From positions 242,504 to 306,503 of the forward strand of contig NZ_JAMHJQ010000003.1 in assembly GCF_023534745.1 (NCBI RefSeq): DNA of 64,000 nucleotides, given 5' to 3'. The position numbers were made by a program, and so were the translations under genes. The notes under the pieces were generated by a model. It worked only from the letters and a program-made list of their open reading frames with translations, did no database searches and was not told where the DNA came from. Below are positions 27,901 through 36,162 of this stretch, piece after piece. The number at the start of each line of letters is the position of its first letter. Within the stretch, counting starts at the first letter, position 1. The DNA comes from Streptomyces sp. 35G-GA-8. GTDB lineage: Bacteria; Actinomycetota; Actinomycetes; Streptomycetales; Streptomycetaceae.

Positions 27901-29415
27901 ATGAATCACCGCACAGATTCGCTCAGACAGGGCGCACCGAGACGTTCGGTGCTGCTCGGAATTGCCGGAGGCGCCGGGATTCTCGCGACCGACGGCTTGG
28001 GCCTCGCGGCGTCGCCGGCCGCGGCCGCGCCCGGAGACGTCCGCCACCACTTCGACTTCGACAGGGGCAACGCCCCTCTGGAGGTCTTCGGCCCCGTCTC
28101 CGGAGGGCCGGTGCGGGCCGCGATCGAGCCGAACGACGCCTCGCTCATCATCCGCTTCTCGAACCTGGTGGCGCACGCCTGGTTCGACGCCATCGCCCCG
28201 TACCATCCGAGCGCGATCGGCATCCACTCGAACCTCGGCCGCCGGCCGGCGAGCGAGAGGGCGACCAACAAGTTCAAGAACGTCGCGCTCATGTACGCCA
28301 CCTACGGCATGTACCAGGCTCTGCTGCCGCAGTACTCGACCATCTGGCGCGATGCCATGACATCGGTCGGACTGGACCCCGACGACGCCCAGGAGAACAC
28401 CGACACACCCGTGGGAACAGGAAATCTCGCGGCACGGGGCGTGATCGCGAGTCGGACGCACGACGGAATGAATCAGCTGGGCGATCACGGTGGGCGGGAG
28501 TACAACCGGCGGCCGTTCGCGGACTACACGGGATACCGGCCGGTGAACACCGCCTACGAACTGCGCGATCCGTCGCGCTGGCAGCCGGCCGTCGTGACCA
28601 AGGGCAACGGGATCTTCCACGTCCAGCAGTTCGTGACGCCACAACTGGGACGGGTCCGTCCCTACTCGTATGCCGCGCCCGGCGAGTTCCGCGTCGCGAA
28701 GCCCACGGCGAGCGACCATCACAACCGAAGGGAGTACAAGCGCCAGGTCGACGACATACTCGCCATGTCGGCGAGCCTGACGGACGAGCAGAAGATGAAG
28801 TGCGAGATGTTCGACGACAAGTTCACGAGCCTCGGCGCCGCCGTCGGCTCCGCGTCGGAGAACGCCGGTCTCGACCTGGACGGATGGGTCCACCTCCACG
28901 CGGTCGCCGACACCGCCACCTTCGATGCCAGCATCGCGGCCTGGTACAACAAGAACGTCTACGACGCGGTTCGCCCGGCCACCGCGATCCGCCATGTGTA
29001 CGGAGACCGGCCGGTGACGGCGTGGGGCGGGCCGGGCAGGGGGACCGTCAGGATTCCGGCCGACCAGTGGCGCGGCTATCTGAACGTTCCGGACCACCCC
29101 GAGTATCCCTCCGGCTCGACCGCCCTGTGCGCGGCTGAGGCGCAGGCCGTACGGAGCTTCCTCGGCACCGACGAGGTCAGCATCCGCATTCCGCGCGCCA
29201 AGGGCTCGTCCCTGGTGGAACCGGATGTCACACCGCACGGGGAAACAGTGTTGAGCTGGGACTCCTGGACCGACTGGACGCGCGACTGCGGACTCAGCAG
29301 GTTCTGGGGCGGCGTCCACTTCATGCCGGCGATCGAGGCGTCCTGGGACATGGGGCGCAGGATCGGCGACCGCGCCCACGAGTTCGTCCGCGCTCACATC
29401 GACGGCGCGGTGTGA
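27901..29415 (+). CDS. Vanadium-dependent haloperoxidase-like protein, Tat-exported
   Basis: PAP2/vanadium-haloperoxidase superfamily protein of about 504 aa. The ATG at 27901 is preceded by GGGGGAG and opens a Tat-type signal (PRRSVLLGIAGGAG, then an Ala-rich stretch). Vanadate-pocket marks are present: YNKNVYDAVRPATAIR (Lys and Arg positions), PEYPSGSTALC, and SRFWGGVHF (Arg and the vanadate-ligating His). The PSGH motif of characterised enzymes is PSGS here, so the acid-base His next to the vanadate is replaced, which may lower or change activity. A halogenating role would fit a cluster with two flavin halogenases; an exported phosphatase-like or inactive role is the alternative. The gene stands alone, followed by a small DoxX-like gene. 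Confidence 0.8.
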   Translation: MNHRTDSLRQGAPRRSVLLGIAGGAGILATDGLGLAASPAAAAPGDVRHHFDFDRGNAPLEVFGPVSGGPVRAAIEPNDASLIIRFSNLVAHAWFDAIAPYHPSAIGIHSNLGRRPASERATNKFKNVALMYATYGMYQALLPQYSTIWRDAMTSVGLDPDDAQENTDTPVGTGNLAARGVIASRTHDGMNQLGDHGGREYNRRPFADYTGYRPVNTAYELRDPSRWQPAVVTKGNGIFHVQQFVTPQLGRVRPYSYAAPGEFRVAKPTASDHHNRREYKRQVDDILAMSASLTDEQKMKCEMFDDKFTSLGAAVGSASENAGLDLDGWVHLHAVADTATFDASIAAWYNKNVYDAVRPATAIRHVYGDRPVTAWGGPGRGTVRIPADQWRGYLNVPDHPEYPSGSTALCAAEAQAVRSFLGTDEVSIRIPRAKGSSLVEPDVTPHGETVLSWDSWTDWTRDCGLSRFWGGVHFMPAIEASWDMGRRIGDRAHEFVRAHIDGAV

Positions 29416-29612
29416 CGGCCGGCGAGTCGTTGGTGGTGGCGCCCGGGTTCCCGCCAACTCCCTTGCCAGTCAAGTGAATCGGGAGAAACACGGGACCACG
29501 GGGCCGCATCGCCGTTAGTCTGGCGATCAACCCTCCTTGTCCCCCCACGCGTTGTCGACGCCGGGACTCGTAACCCGTGATCAAGACATGGAAAGAAGAG
29601 GAACCCACTGTC

Positions 29613-29987
29613 ATGAATGTTGCCCTGTGGATCGTCGCGGGAGTTCTGGCCTTCTTGTTCGCCGCCGTCGGCCTGATGAAGGTCTCCAAGCCCAAGTCCG
29701 AACTGGCGTCCGGCAACATGGCATGGGCCGAGGACTTCTCGCCCGGTGCGCTGAAGACGATCGGAGCGGTGGAAGTGCTCGCCGCCATCGGGCTCGTGCT
29801 GCCCGCCGTACTCGACATCGCCGTGGTGCTCGTTCCGCTCGCCGCGACGGGGCTGGCCGTCACGATGGTCGGCGCCGCCGTCGTCCACGCCAGGCGTAAG
29901 GAGAGCTCGGCCATCGTCGTCAACGTTGTCCTGCTGGCCCTGGCCGTGTTCGTCGTCTGGGGCCGCTTCGGACCCCACAGCTTCTGA
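29613..29987 (+). CDS. DoxX-like small integral membrane protein
   Basis: About 124 aa from the ATG at 29613, which has GAAGAGGAAC upstream; the ATG at 29577 position is an unlikely earlier start. Four hydrophobic segments are evident, starting LWIVAGVLAFLFAAVGLMKV, then GAVEVLAAIGLVLPAVLDI, VVLVPLAATGLAVTMVGAA and a last span AIVVNVVLLALAVFVVWG. This is the DoxX-like pattern. Members are often next to oxidoreductases, and here it follows the haloperoxidase-like gene, but no specific role in the pathway can be assigned. A strong hairpin terminator follows the stop. Confidence 0.8.
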   Translation: MNVALWIVAGVLAFLFAAVGLMKVSKPKSELASGNMAWAEDFSPGALKTIGAVEVLAAIGLVLPAVLDIAVVLVPLAATGLAVTMVGAAVVHARRKESSAIVVNVVLLALAVFVVWGRFGPHSF

Positions 29988-29997
29988 TCACCAGGGC

Positions 29998-30035
29998 GGG
30001 GGACTGGCGCGGGCGGGCCCGCCGGCCAGTCCCCC
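29998..30035. terminator. Bidirectional hairpin terminator between convergent genes
   Basis: A perfect 11-bp inverted repeat, GGGGGACTGGC and GCCAGTCCCCC, encloses a further GC palindrome (GGCGGGCCCGCC). It lies between the stop of the DoxX-like gene (29987) and the stop of the minus-strand AraC gene (30040), so it can serve both. Confidence 0.75.
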
Positions 30036-30039
30036 GTCA

Positions 30040-30780
30040 TCAGGACGCGTGAACCGACCACTCGACCGGCAGCGCCAGAAGAATCGGCGGGTTCGCCCAG
30101 CCGAGCGGGCGCAGCGTCATCTGTGCCGCCGCGTCCGTCCCCGGACCGATGGTGACCGGGCCCGCCGTACCGACGAGCAGGGGATGTGCCGTCGACGCGT
30201 TGCCCGGCAGCGGCCCCTGCGCCGCCGCGTGCACATACCAGCTTCCGTGCGGCACGCCGTTGATACGGAACTGGCCCGAGTGGGCGATCGTCGCCCGCGC
30301 GGCCGGCGACCGTTCCAGAATGGGGCTCTCGAACACTCCGATGTAGATTCCGGAGTCGGTTCTGTACGGGCTTCTCACGACACCCGAGATCGATCCGCCG
30401 CTGTCCGGCCGCGGCTCGGTCGGCGCGAGTGAGATTTTACGCTGCGACGGTTGGGCATTCCCCAGGGCATTGTGCCGGTACTGCGTCGGCGAGAACCCCA
30501 CGGATTCGCTGAAGCGACGCGTGAAGCTGCCCGTGCTGCTGTACCCGACCTGCGCCCCTATGTCGCTCACGTTCAGCGAGGTCGAGACCAGGAGAATCTT
30601 TGCCTCATGAAGTCTTACGGCACTCAGGAATCGTCCCGGCGTGACACCTGTGATACGCCGGAATGTGCGTAGGAAGTGAAACTTGCTCACCATCGCGGTA
30701 TGGGCCAATTCGTCGAGTGTGAGCGGTTCGGAATACCTTTCGCGTATCGTTTGCACTGCACACTGAATTGCGTGTTCCAT
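30040..30780 (-). CDS. AraC-family regulator with N-terminal DNA-binding domain
   Basis: Protein of 246 aa with the AraC double helix-turn-helix at the N-terminus (about 1-100): LTLDELAHTAMVSKFHFLRTF, then SDIGAQVGYSSTGSFTRRFSESVGFSPTQYR. The C-terminal about 130 residues form a beta-rich domain of unknown kind (HSGQFRINGVPHGSWYVHA). This is reversed from classical AraC, where the sensor comes first. The same layout and a related C-terminal domain occur in the second AraC gene at 31635, so the pair are paralogues flanking the ABM monooxygenase gene. Both are likely local activators or repressors of cluster genes; their ligand is not known. Confidence 0.88.
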   Translation of the reverse strand: MEHAIQCAVQTIRERYSEPLTLDELAHTAMVSKFHFLRTFRRITGVTPGRFLSAVRLHEAKILLVSTSLNVSDIGAQVGYSSTGSFTRRFSESVGFSPTQYRHNALGNAQPSQRKISLAPTEPRPDSGGSISGVVRSPYRTDSGIYIGVFESPILERSPAARATIAHSGQFRINGVPHGSWYVHAAAQGPLPGNASTAHPLLVGTAGPVTIGPGTDAAAQMTLRPLGWANPPILLALPVEWSVHAS

Positions 30781-31125
30781 CGTACTCCCCCGTTGGAATA
30801 CTTCGCCTGCAGAAATCCGTGTGACGCGATGTGTTGCGCGTTGGGTGCGCGATTCGATGTGTGGTGAATCGCAGGTGTTTCAGAGGGTGTGTCGTGGCGA
30901 GGGCTCGGTGTCCGGTGCGGCCCGAGGTCAATGATGGCGGATGTCTTCAGCAGAGGGTTGCAGACGGAACAGGCCGCTGTCTTCTTCGTTTTTGCGGTTC
31001 GGGTAAAAGTGTCCGCAAAATTGGATGGTATACCTCCGCTTATTTGGAGGGCACCTCCGAACGGAGTGACCGCCTCCGAGAATGCGGCGGGTGAGTGGGC
31101 GGATTTCCGTGCGGAGAACGGAAAA
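30781..31125. other. Intergenic region upstream of the first AraC gene
   Basis: With the hairpin that follows it, this makes a 430-bp stretch without a gene. The small frames in it (for example + strand 30831-31094) lack ribosome sites and any family feature. It should hold the promoter of the minus-strand AraC gene; a CCTCC...GGAGG pair around 31036-31053 is the only small inverted repeat I notice. Confidence 0.4.
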
Positions 31126-31185
31126 GGGCCTCTGCGCGTGTTACGGCGACCCGGATCCGAATCGCCGCGACACGGGCAGAGGCCC
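31126..31185 (-). terminator. Long hairpin terminator of the ABM monooxygenase gene
   Basis: GGGCCTCTGC pairs perfectly with GCAGAGGCCC, with further inner pairing (CGTGT/ACACG and CGGCGA/TCGCCG), giving a stem of about 20 bp. Read on the minus strand it ends in CCCTTTTCC and lies just after the stop at 31211, the form of an intrinsic terminator. Confidence 0.8.
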
Positions 31186-31210
31186 TGAAGCGCGGGGTGC
31201 GTCTTTGCCG

Positions 31211-31501
31211 CTACACCACGGCCACTATCTCGGCCGTCTCCGCGGTGGAGTCGGTCGTGAGCGCGAACGCGGGGCCGGCCTCCGGGATCGTCGGGGCGGC
31301 GGCGAGGGCCTTCTGCATGGCCGCGGCGGACTCCCAGTACCAGTGATCCACCCACGTTCCGTCCTCAAGCCGACCGAGACGCGCCTCGGTGAGCCCGGGG
31401 AAGGACTCGCGGACGGCGGCGATCAGCGTGGCCCGCTTGTCGATCATCGCCTGGTCGTTGGCGGGGTCGGTCTTGAAGCGCGTGATCCGGACAACCGTCA
31501 T
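31211..31501 (-). CDS. Small ABM-domain protein (antibiotic biosynthesis monooxygenase-like)
   Basis: Protein of 96 aa with the dimeric alpha/beta-barrel pattern of the ABM family: VVRITRFKTDP at the start, a central helix, then GLTEARLGRLEDGTWVDHWYW and a closing strand. The ATG at 31501 follows GAGAGGG at good spacing. Family members include cofactor-less quinone-forming oxygenases and cyclases of polyketide pathways, but many are uncharacterised; an oxidation or cyclisation aid is only a guess. It is divergent from the AraC gene at 31635 across a region with an inverted repeat that overlaps its probable -10 box, so it is probably controlled by one of the two AraC proteins. Confidence 0.8.
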   Translation of the reverse strand: MTVVRITRFKTDPANDQAMIDKRATLIAAVRESFPGLTEARLGRLEDGTWVDHWYWESAAAMQKALAAAPTIPEAGPAFALTTDSTAETAEIVAVV

Positions 31502-31513
31502 GCCAAGTCCCTC

Positions 31514-31545
31514 TCTAGAGTGCCTATCTCATGTGGTACTCTAGA
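31514..31545. promoter_or_regulatory. Inverted repeat operator candidate between ABM and AraC genes
   Basis: TCTAGAGT and ACTCTAGA form a perfect 8-bp inverted repeat spaced by 16 bases. On the minus strand a TTGACT (31568-31563) lies upstream, and one half of the repeat supplies TAGAGT as a possible -10 box, so a bound protein would block or bend the ABM promoter. The spacing of about two helix turns between repeat centres suits a dimeric regulator. Confidence 0.55.
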
Positions 31546-31572
31546 TGCACACTACGTTGAAGAGTCAAGTGT

Positions 31573-31585
31573 CCTGGTTGCTCAA
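31573..31585 (-). promoter_or_regulatory. Cluster-wide motif, copy 3
   Basis: Minus-strand TTGAGCAACCAGG, 72 bases upstream of the ABM gene and in its orientation; also 50 bases before the AraC gene on the other strand. It lies just upstream of the probable -35 box of the ABM promoter. Confidence 0.5.
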
Positions 31586-31634
31586 TCTGCGGACTGGACT
31601 CGTGGCGCGCCGTTCACCTCACGGGGGAGTCCTG

Positions 31635-32369
31635 ATGCGGCCTGAGATCGAGGGTGTTGTCGAAGCCATACGCGACCGGTACGACGAGGATCTTTCCCTC
31701 TGCGTCCTCGCGGACATGGCACGGTTGAGTTGTTTCCATATGTCGCGCATCTTCCGGCAGGAGACCGGTCTTCCGCCGACTCGTTTCCTCTCCGCGGTGA
31801 GACAGGAGGTCGCGAAACGAAAGCTCCTCTACACCTCGGACCGGGTGGCCGATATCTCGGTGCAGGTGGGGTACTCCAGCCTGGGGAGTTTCACGACACG
31901 CTTCACCAGGAGTGTCGGTGTCCCGCCCGGCCGATTCCGTCGGCTCGCGCAGCTGGGGCAGACCGCCATCGATTTCACCGCGGGGAAGAAGGATGACGCG
32001 CCCTTCGCCTACGGGGCGTTCCGGGGGAGGGTCCACAGAAGTGATGGGCTCGACGACGAGCCCGTTTTCGTGGCGGCGATTCCCCCGCTGGCGCGTCACG
32101 ACCGCCCTGCGCGCTGTTGTCGTACCGAGCACAGTGGGGACTGGAACATTGAATACGTTCCCGAGGGGACCTGGTACCTTCAGGCGGTATCGCGGAGGTC
32201 GGGTGGCGGCAAGCGCCCCGTCGTGGTCGAGAGCGTCGGCCCCTTTTATATCGCGCCGGGCTCTGTGATCACCATGGATCTCGTTCTGAAATGTCCGTCG
32301 CAAACGCGTGTCTTCGACGCCGAGCGGGCCACTTTCGGTGCCGCGCTTCCGGAGCTCTTCGCGTCCTGA
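31635..32369 (+). CDS. AraC-family regulator with N-terminal DNA-binding domain (paralogue of 30040)
   Basis: About 244 aa from the ATG at 31635, which follows GGGGGAG; a longer frame to 31545 runs into the operator region and is unlikely. The AraC HTH pair is N-terminal: LSLCVLADMARLSCFHMSRIF and VADISVQVGYSSLGSFTTRF with SVGVPPGRFRR. The C-terminal domain (HSGDWNIEYVPEGTWYLQAV, then VGPFYIAPGSVITMDL) resembles the same region of the first AraC protein. It is divergent from the ABM gene with a perfect inverted repeat between them and a copy of the cluster-wide motif just upstream (31585-31573). It probably regulates the ABM gene and perhaps other tailoring genes. Confidence 0.87.
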   Translation: MRPEIEGVVEAIRDRYDEDLSLCVLADMARLSCFHMSRIFRQETGLPPTRFLSAVRQEVAKRKLLYTSDRVADISVQVGYSSLGSFTTRFTRSVGVPPGRFRRLAQLGQTAIDFTAGKKDDAPFAYGAFRGRVHRSDGLDDEPVFVAAIPPLARHDRPARCCRTEHSGDWNIEYVPEGTWYLQAVSRRSGGGKRPVVVESVGPFYIAPGSVITMDLVLKCPSQTRVFDAERATFGAALPELFAS

Positions 32370-32399
32370 AGAGCGTATTCCGCCGAGTATTCCACCGGG

Positions 32400-32413
32400 T
32401 TGAGCAATCCTGG
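32400..32413 (+). promoter_or_regulatory. Cluster-wide motif, copy 4
   Basis: TTGAGCAATCCTGG, 83 bases before the GTG of the MonCI-like monooxygenase and in its orientation. Confidence 0.5.
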
Positions 32414-32495
32414 AGAAGACACATTTGACCTGCCGCCTCAACAATGGCACAACGGTGCGGTCCGCACCGAAGTCGCTGTCTTTTGAGGAGGGCAC

Positions 32496-33863
32496 GTGGG
32501 TGTGGTCGGCGGACACGCGGTGATTGTCGGAGGCTCGATCGGGGGACTGGTCGCGGCCCGCACTCTCGCCCGCAGATTCGAGTCGGTGACCGTGCTCGAC
32601 CGGGACACCCTCCCCGAGGGCGCGGACAACCGCAGGGGAGTGCCCCAGAGCCCGCACGCTCATGCCCTGCTCATCAGCGGGCGGCAGAAACTGGAGGAGC
32701 TGTTCCCCGGTCTCACCGACGAGCTGATCACAGGGGGCGCGGTGCCCTTCGATCCCGGTCGGGACCTGTTGTTCCATCAGATGGGGGCGCTGCGGACCCG
32801 GTTCACGAGCGGCCGGCTGGGCATCAGCCTCACCCGTGCCTACCTGGAACACACGATCCGGCGACGTGTCACCGCACTGCCCAATGTCGAGATCCTCGAC
32901 CGGACCGCCGTCAGTGGGCTGTTCGGTGTGCCCGGCCGGGTGCTGGGTGTCGAGCTGGACGACGGCCGCAGGCTCGGTGCCTCCCTCGTCGTCGACGCCA
33001 CCGGCCGCAGTGCAGGCCGGACCGACCGGTGGCTGGAACGGCTCGAATGCCCGGTGCCGAAGACCACCACCGTCAAGATCGATGTCGGATACACCACCCG
33101 TGTGATGCACCGCGCGGGTGGCGAACTGCACGACGACGCCCTCCTCTACCTGATGTCCGCGGTGCCGCCGCACGACAAGCGGGCCGCCGCGGTGTTCGCC
33201 GTGGAGGGCGACCGGTGGATGGTCACCCTTGGCGGCTGGCACCGGGCCCACGCGCCGGTGGACCCCGAGGGCTTCGCCGCGTTCGCGGACGCCCTGCCCA
33301 GTCCGCATGTGTCCGATCTGCTCGCCAGGACCAAACCGGTCAGCGACGACAACGCGGAACGCTTCCTGTACCCGGCGGCGCGGCGCCGCTGGTTCGAGCG
33401 TCTGCGGAAGGTCCCCGAGGGCTTCGTGGCGCTCGGCGACGCGATCTGCAGCTTCAACCCGCTGTACGGACAGGGCATGACCGTCGCCACGCTGGAGGCG
33501 GTGGAACTCGGCCGGTGCCTGGACCGGCACGGCGCGGCCACACCGGCCATGGCACGCCGGTTCTACCGGGCGGCGTCGCGGGTGATCGACACACCGTGGC
33601 GGATGTCGACGAGCAGTGACTTCATGTATCCCGAGACGGCCGGGGCCAAGGGCATCGGCACAGATGTCGTGAACCGCTACGTACGGCAGGTCATGCTGGC
33701 CAGTCATGTGTCGGTACCCGCGCACCGCGTCATGCTCGACGCACAGCATCTGCTGGCCGGGTCGGCGTCGGTCGTCCGCCCGGACAGAGTGGTCCGATCG
33801 CTGATAGCCGCACGCCGGTCACCGGCCCACCCGGCGGCCGGCGGCCCGGGGCGGCAGTCATAA
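32496..33863 (+). CDS. FAD-dependent monooxygenase/epoxidase, MonCI-like
   Basis: Flavoprotein of 455 aa; the GTG start has GAGGAGGG upstream. FAD motifs: AVIVGGSIGGLVAARTLARRF, the VLDRD stretch with GVPQSPHAHALL, LVVDATGRSAG, and ALGDAICSFNPLYGQGM. The GVPQxxHAH and FNPLYGQGM pattern is that of MonCI/squalene-epoxidase-like enzymes that epoxidise double bonds of polyketides, for instance in monensin formation. No epoxide hydrolase or cyclase of the MonB type is seen in the window. Hydroxylation of another position is possible. It is a + strand gene after the AraC gene, with a copy of the cluster-wide motif 83 bases upstream (32400-32413). Confidence 0.9.
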   Translation: MGVVGGHAVIVGGSIGGLVAARTLARRFESVTVLDRDTLPEGADNRRGVPQSPHAHALLISGRQKLEELFPGLTDELITGGAVPFDPGRDLLFHQMGALRTRFTSGRLGISLTRAYLEHTIRRRVTALPNVEILDRTAVSGLFGVPGRVLGVELDDGRRLGASLVVDATGRSAGRTDRWLERLECPVPKTTTVKIDVGYTTRVMHRAGGELHDDALLYLMSAVPPHDKRAAAVFAVEGDRWMVTLGGWHRAHAPVDPEGFAAFADALPSPHVSDLLARTKPVSDDNAERFLYPAARRRWFERLRKVPEGFVALGDAICSFNPLYGQGMTVATLEAVELGRCLDRHGAATPAMARRFYRAASRVIDTPWRMSTSSDFMYPETAGAKGIGTDVVNRYVRQVMLASHVSVPAHRVMLDAQHLLAGSASVVRPDRVVRSLIAARRSPAHPAAGGPGRQS

Positions 33864-33970
33864 TTGCCTGGCTCGCTGGAGTGGACGGGTGCCCGGGTAC
33901 GACGGGTCCTTTCGACGGTCCGCCCAGCGGCGCCTGACATGCCGCAGCAGTGAGTAGGAAGTGATCGAGA

Positions 33971-34603
33971 ATGGTGAAGGAAACCCCCGGCCGTCGGCTG
34001 AAGGCGCAGCAGACCCGCAACCGCATGCTGGCGGCCGCGATGGCACTGTTCATCGAGCACGGTTACGGCGCGACGACCATCGAGTCCATCGCCCGTGAGG
34101 CGGGCGTCGCCGTCCAGACGATCTACTTCTCGTTCGGGAGCAAGCAGCGGATCCTCAAGGAACTCATCGACGTCCACATCGCCGGTGACGAGGATCCCGT
34201 ACCGACGCTGGAGCGGCCCCAGGTGGTCGAGGCGCTGGAGACGGAGGACCCGCGTCGGCAGCTGCGGCTTCAGGTGCATCTGACGCGCCTTGTCTTCGAG
34301 CGGGTCGGCCCGCTGCTCGAAGTGCTGCGCAACGCGGCGGCGACCAGCGGGGACGGAGCCGAGCTGTGGGAGGCGAACAAGCGTCAGCGACTGGTCGTCC
34401 AGCGGCGTTTCGTCGAGTCGCTGGAGAGCAAGCAGGCGCTGCGCGAGGGACTCGGTGTGGACCGGGCCGTGGACATCTCGTATGTGCTGCTCGGTCCCGA
34501 GCTGTTCCATCTCCTGGTGTCCGAACGCGGCTGGACGCCGCAGGAGTGGGAGCAGTGGGTGTACGACGGACACTGCCTGCATCTGCTGGGTGCGCCGGCC
34601 TGA
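33971..34603 (+). CDS. TetR-family transcriptional regulator
   Basis: Protein of 210 aa; ATG preceded by AGGAAG. The N-terminal TetR DNA-binding domain is typical: MLAAAMALFIEHGYGATTIE, SIAREAGVAVQTIYFSFGSK. The C-terminal part (about 70-210) has no recognised ligand signature but keeps the helical TetR layout (VDISYVLLGPELFHLLVSER). It lies between the MonCI-like monooxygenase and the aminosugar cassette, on the same strand as both. It may repress one of these units; the target and ligand are not evident. Confidence 0.88.
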   Translation: MVKETPGRRLKAQQTRNRMLAAAMALFIEHGYGATTIESIAREAGVAVQTIYFSFGSKQRILKELIDVHIAGDEDPVPTLERPQVVEALETEDPRRQLRLQVHLTRLVFERVGPLLEVLRNAAATSGDGAELWEANKRQRLVVQRRFVESLESKQALREGLGVDRAVDISYVLLGPELFHLLVSERGWTPQEWEQWVYDGHCLHLLGAPA

Positions 34604-34696
34604 GTCATCGGGGCGATGTCAGAGTTTTGTGCGCGAAGGCCGCGGCGGAGGTGTTCCGGGCATCACCGCCGAATTGATGAGTCATCCGCGGACGGT

Positions 34697-34710
34697 ATGA
34701 GCAATCTGGG
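34697..34710 (+). promoter_or_regulatory. Cluster-wide motif, copy 5
   Basis: ATGAGCAATCTGGG, 85 bases before the start of the 2,3-dehydratase gene that opens the sugar cassette, in the same orientation. Confidence 0.5.
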
Positions 34711-34794
34711 AGACGCCACCAGGCGGCGGGCTGGGCGAAAATGGGCGACGAGTGAAAGTGACGCGTCAGACCCGACCTAGTCCGAGAGTTGCTG

Positions 34795-36162
34795 ATGACG
34801 GAATTTCTCGCCGATACGCCGTACGTTCCGGCAAGTTTCCACCAGTGGTTCGAGGCCGCTCGCAAGACCGTCTACACGCAGGTGGAGCGTGTCCCGCTGG
34901 CATCCGTGCACGGGTGGGACTGCTCGCCCGACCTGCCGGCCATGACCCATCGCAGCGGTCGGTTCTTCTCAGTCGAAGGGCTCCGTACGCATCATTCCCG
35001 AGGCGTTGTCCCCTGCTGGGATCAGCCCATAATCAATCAGCCTGAAACGGGAATCCTCGGAATTCTGGTGAAGCGCGTCGACGGCGCCCTGTACTGCCTT
35101 GTCCAGGCCAAGGCGGAACCGGGAAACATAAACGGACTTCAGCTTTCCCCCACGGTGCAGGCGACGCGCAGCAATTTCACCGGCGTGCATCGCGGAAAGT
35201 CCGTGCCCTATCTGGCGTACTTTCAGAACGCCGCCCCGCACCGGGTGATCGCCGATGTACGGCAGTCCGAACAGGCGTCGTGGTTCCTGCGCAAACGCAA
35301 TCGCAACATGATCGTCGAGGTCCGGGAGGACGTCGAGGCGATCGACGGGTTCCACTGGCTGAAGCTCACCGACGCGCGCGGGCTGCTGAGGATCGACGAC
35401 CTGATCAGCATGGATCTGCGCAGCGTGCTGGCCTGCATGCCGTTCGGCGGGGAGCGGCATGTGACGCGGCCGATGTCGCCCTGCGGCCCCACCACGACCG
35501 AGGAGATCCTGAGCTGGATCACCGCCGCGCGCAGCCGGATCGAGGTGCGTACCGAGCAGGTGCCGCTGGCGGAGCTCGATCAGTGGCGGCGCGAACCCGC
35601 CGCCATCGTTCATGAGAGCGGCCGGTTCTTCGATGTGATCGGTGTACAGGTGAAAGCCGCCGGCCGGGAGGTCGGGGAGTGGGCACAGCCGATGATCGCC
35701 GCGCACGGCATCGGCATCGTCGCCTTCCTTGCCGCCCGCTTCGACGGCGAACTGCATGTGCTGGTGCACCAACGCGCGGAACCGGGTTTCGTGGACGTGG
35801 TGGAGCTGGGGCCCACCGTCCAGTGCACCGTGCGCAACTACGACCGGCTGCCGCGCGAGACGCGCCCGCTGTTCCTCGACGAGGTGCTGACGGCGGAGGC
35901 GGACCGGATCCTGTTCGACGTCATCCTGTCCGACGAGGGCGGCAGGCTCTACCACACCCGCAACCGGCATCTTCTGATCGAGACGGACGAGCGGCCGGAC
36001 CACCCCGACTTCCGATGGATGACACCGGCACAGCTTTCCGGGCTGTTACGCCACAGCCACTACCTCAATATGCAGGCCCGAAGTCTGCTGGCGTGCCTGC
36101 ACGCGCTCGCCACCCCGGCCGGCCCGGCCCGCGTGCCCGCGGGGGGAGTCGAGAGCGTATGA
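34795..36162 (+). CDS. NDP-hexose 2,3-dehydratase
   Basis: About 455 aa, matching the size of EvaA/TylCVI/OleV-type enzymes that remove the C2 hydroxyl from TDP-4-keto-6-deoxyglucose, the committed step to 2-deoxysugars. The protein is a tandem duplication of one domain: the first copy carries GRFFSVEGLR and LVQAKAEPGNINGLQLSPTVQ, the second GRFFDVIGVQ and LVHQRAEPGFVDVVELGPTVQ. I chose the ATG at 34795 over the upstream TTG. A TTA codon lies at 36046-36048. It opens the sugar cassette and overlaps the ketoreductase start by 4 bases (ATGA). A copy of the cluster-wide motif lies 85 bases upstream. Confidence 0.93.
   Translation: MTEFLADTPYVPASFHQWFEAARKTVYTQVERVPLASVHGWDCSPDLPAMTHRSGRFFSVEGLRTHHSRGVVPCWDQPIINQPETGILGILVKRVDGALYCLVQAKAEPGNINGLQLSPTVQATRSNFTGVHRGKSVPYLAYFQNAAPHRVIADVRQSEQASWFLRKRNRNMIVEVREDVEAIDGFHWLKLTDARGLLRIDDLISMDLRSVLACMPFGGERHVTRPMSPCGPTTTEEILSWITAARSRIEVRTEQVPLAELDQWRREPAAIVHESGRFFDVIGVQVKAAGREVGEWAQPMIAAHGIGIVAFLAARFDGELHVLVHQRAEPGFVDVVELGPTVQCTVRNYDRLPRETRPLFLDEVLTAEADRILFDVILSDEGGRLYHTRNRHLLIETDERPDHPDFRWMTPAQLSGLLRHSHYLNMQARSLLACLHALATPAGPARVPAGGVESV

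Noticed and set aside
30761-30772. CTGAATTGCGTG, a partial match to the cluster-wide motif
   Set aside because: It lies inside the AraC coding sequence and lacks the GCTCAA half, so it is probably chance.
30831-31645. Small plus-strand frames (87 to 187 aa) across the gap and the ABM gene
   Set aside because: No ribosome site or family feature; they cross the hairpin terminator and run antisense to the ABM gene.
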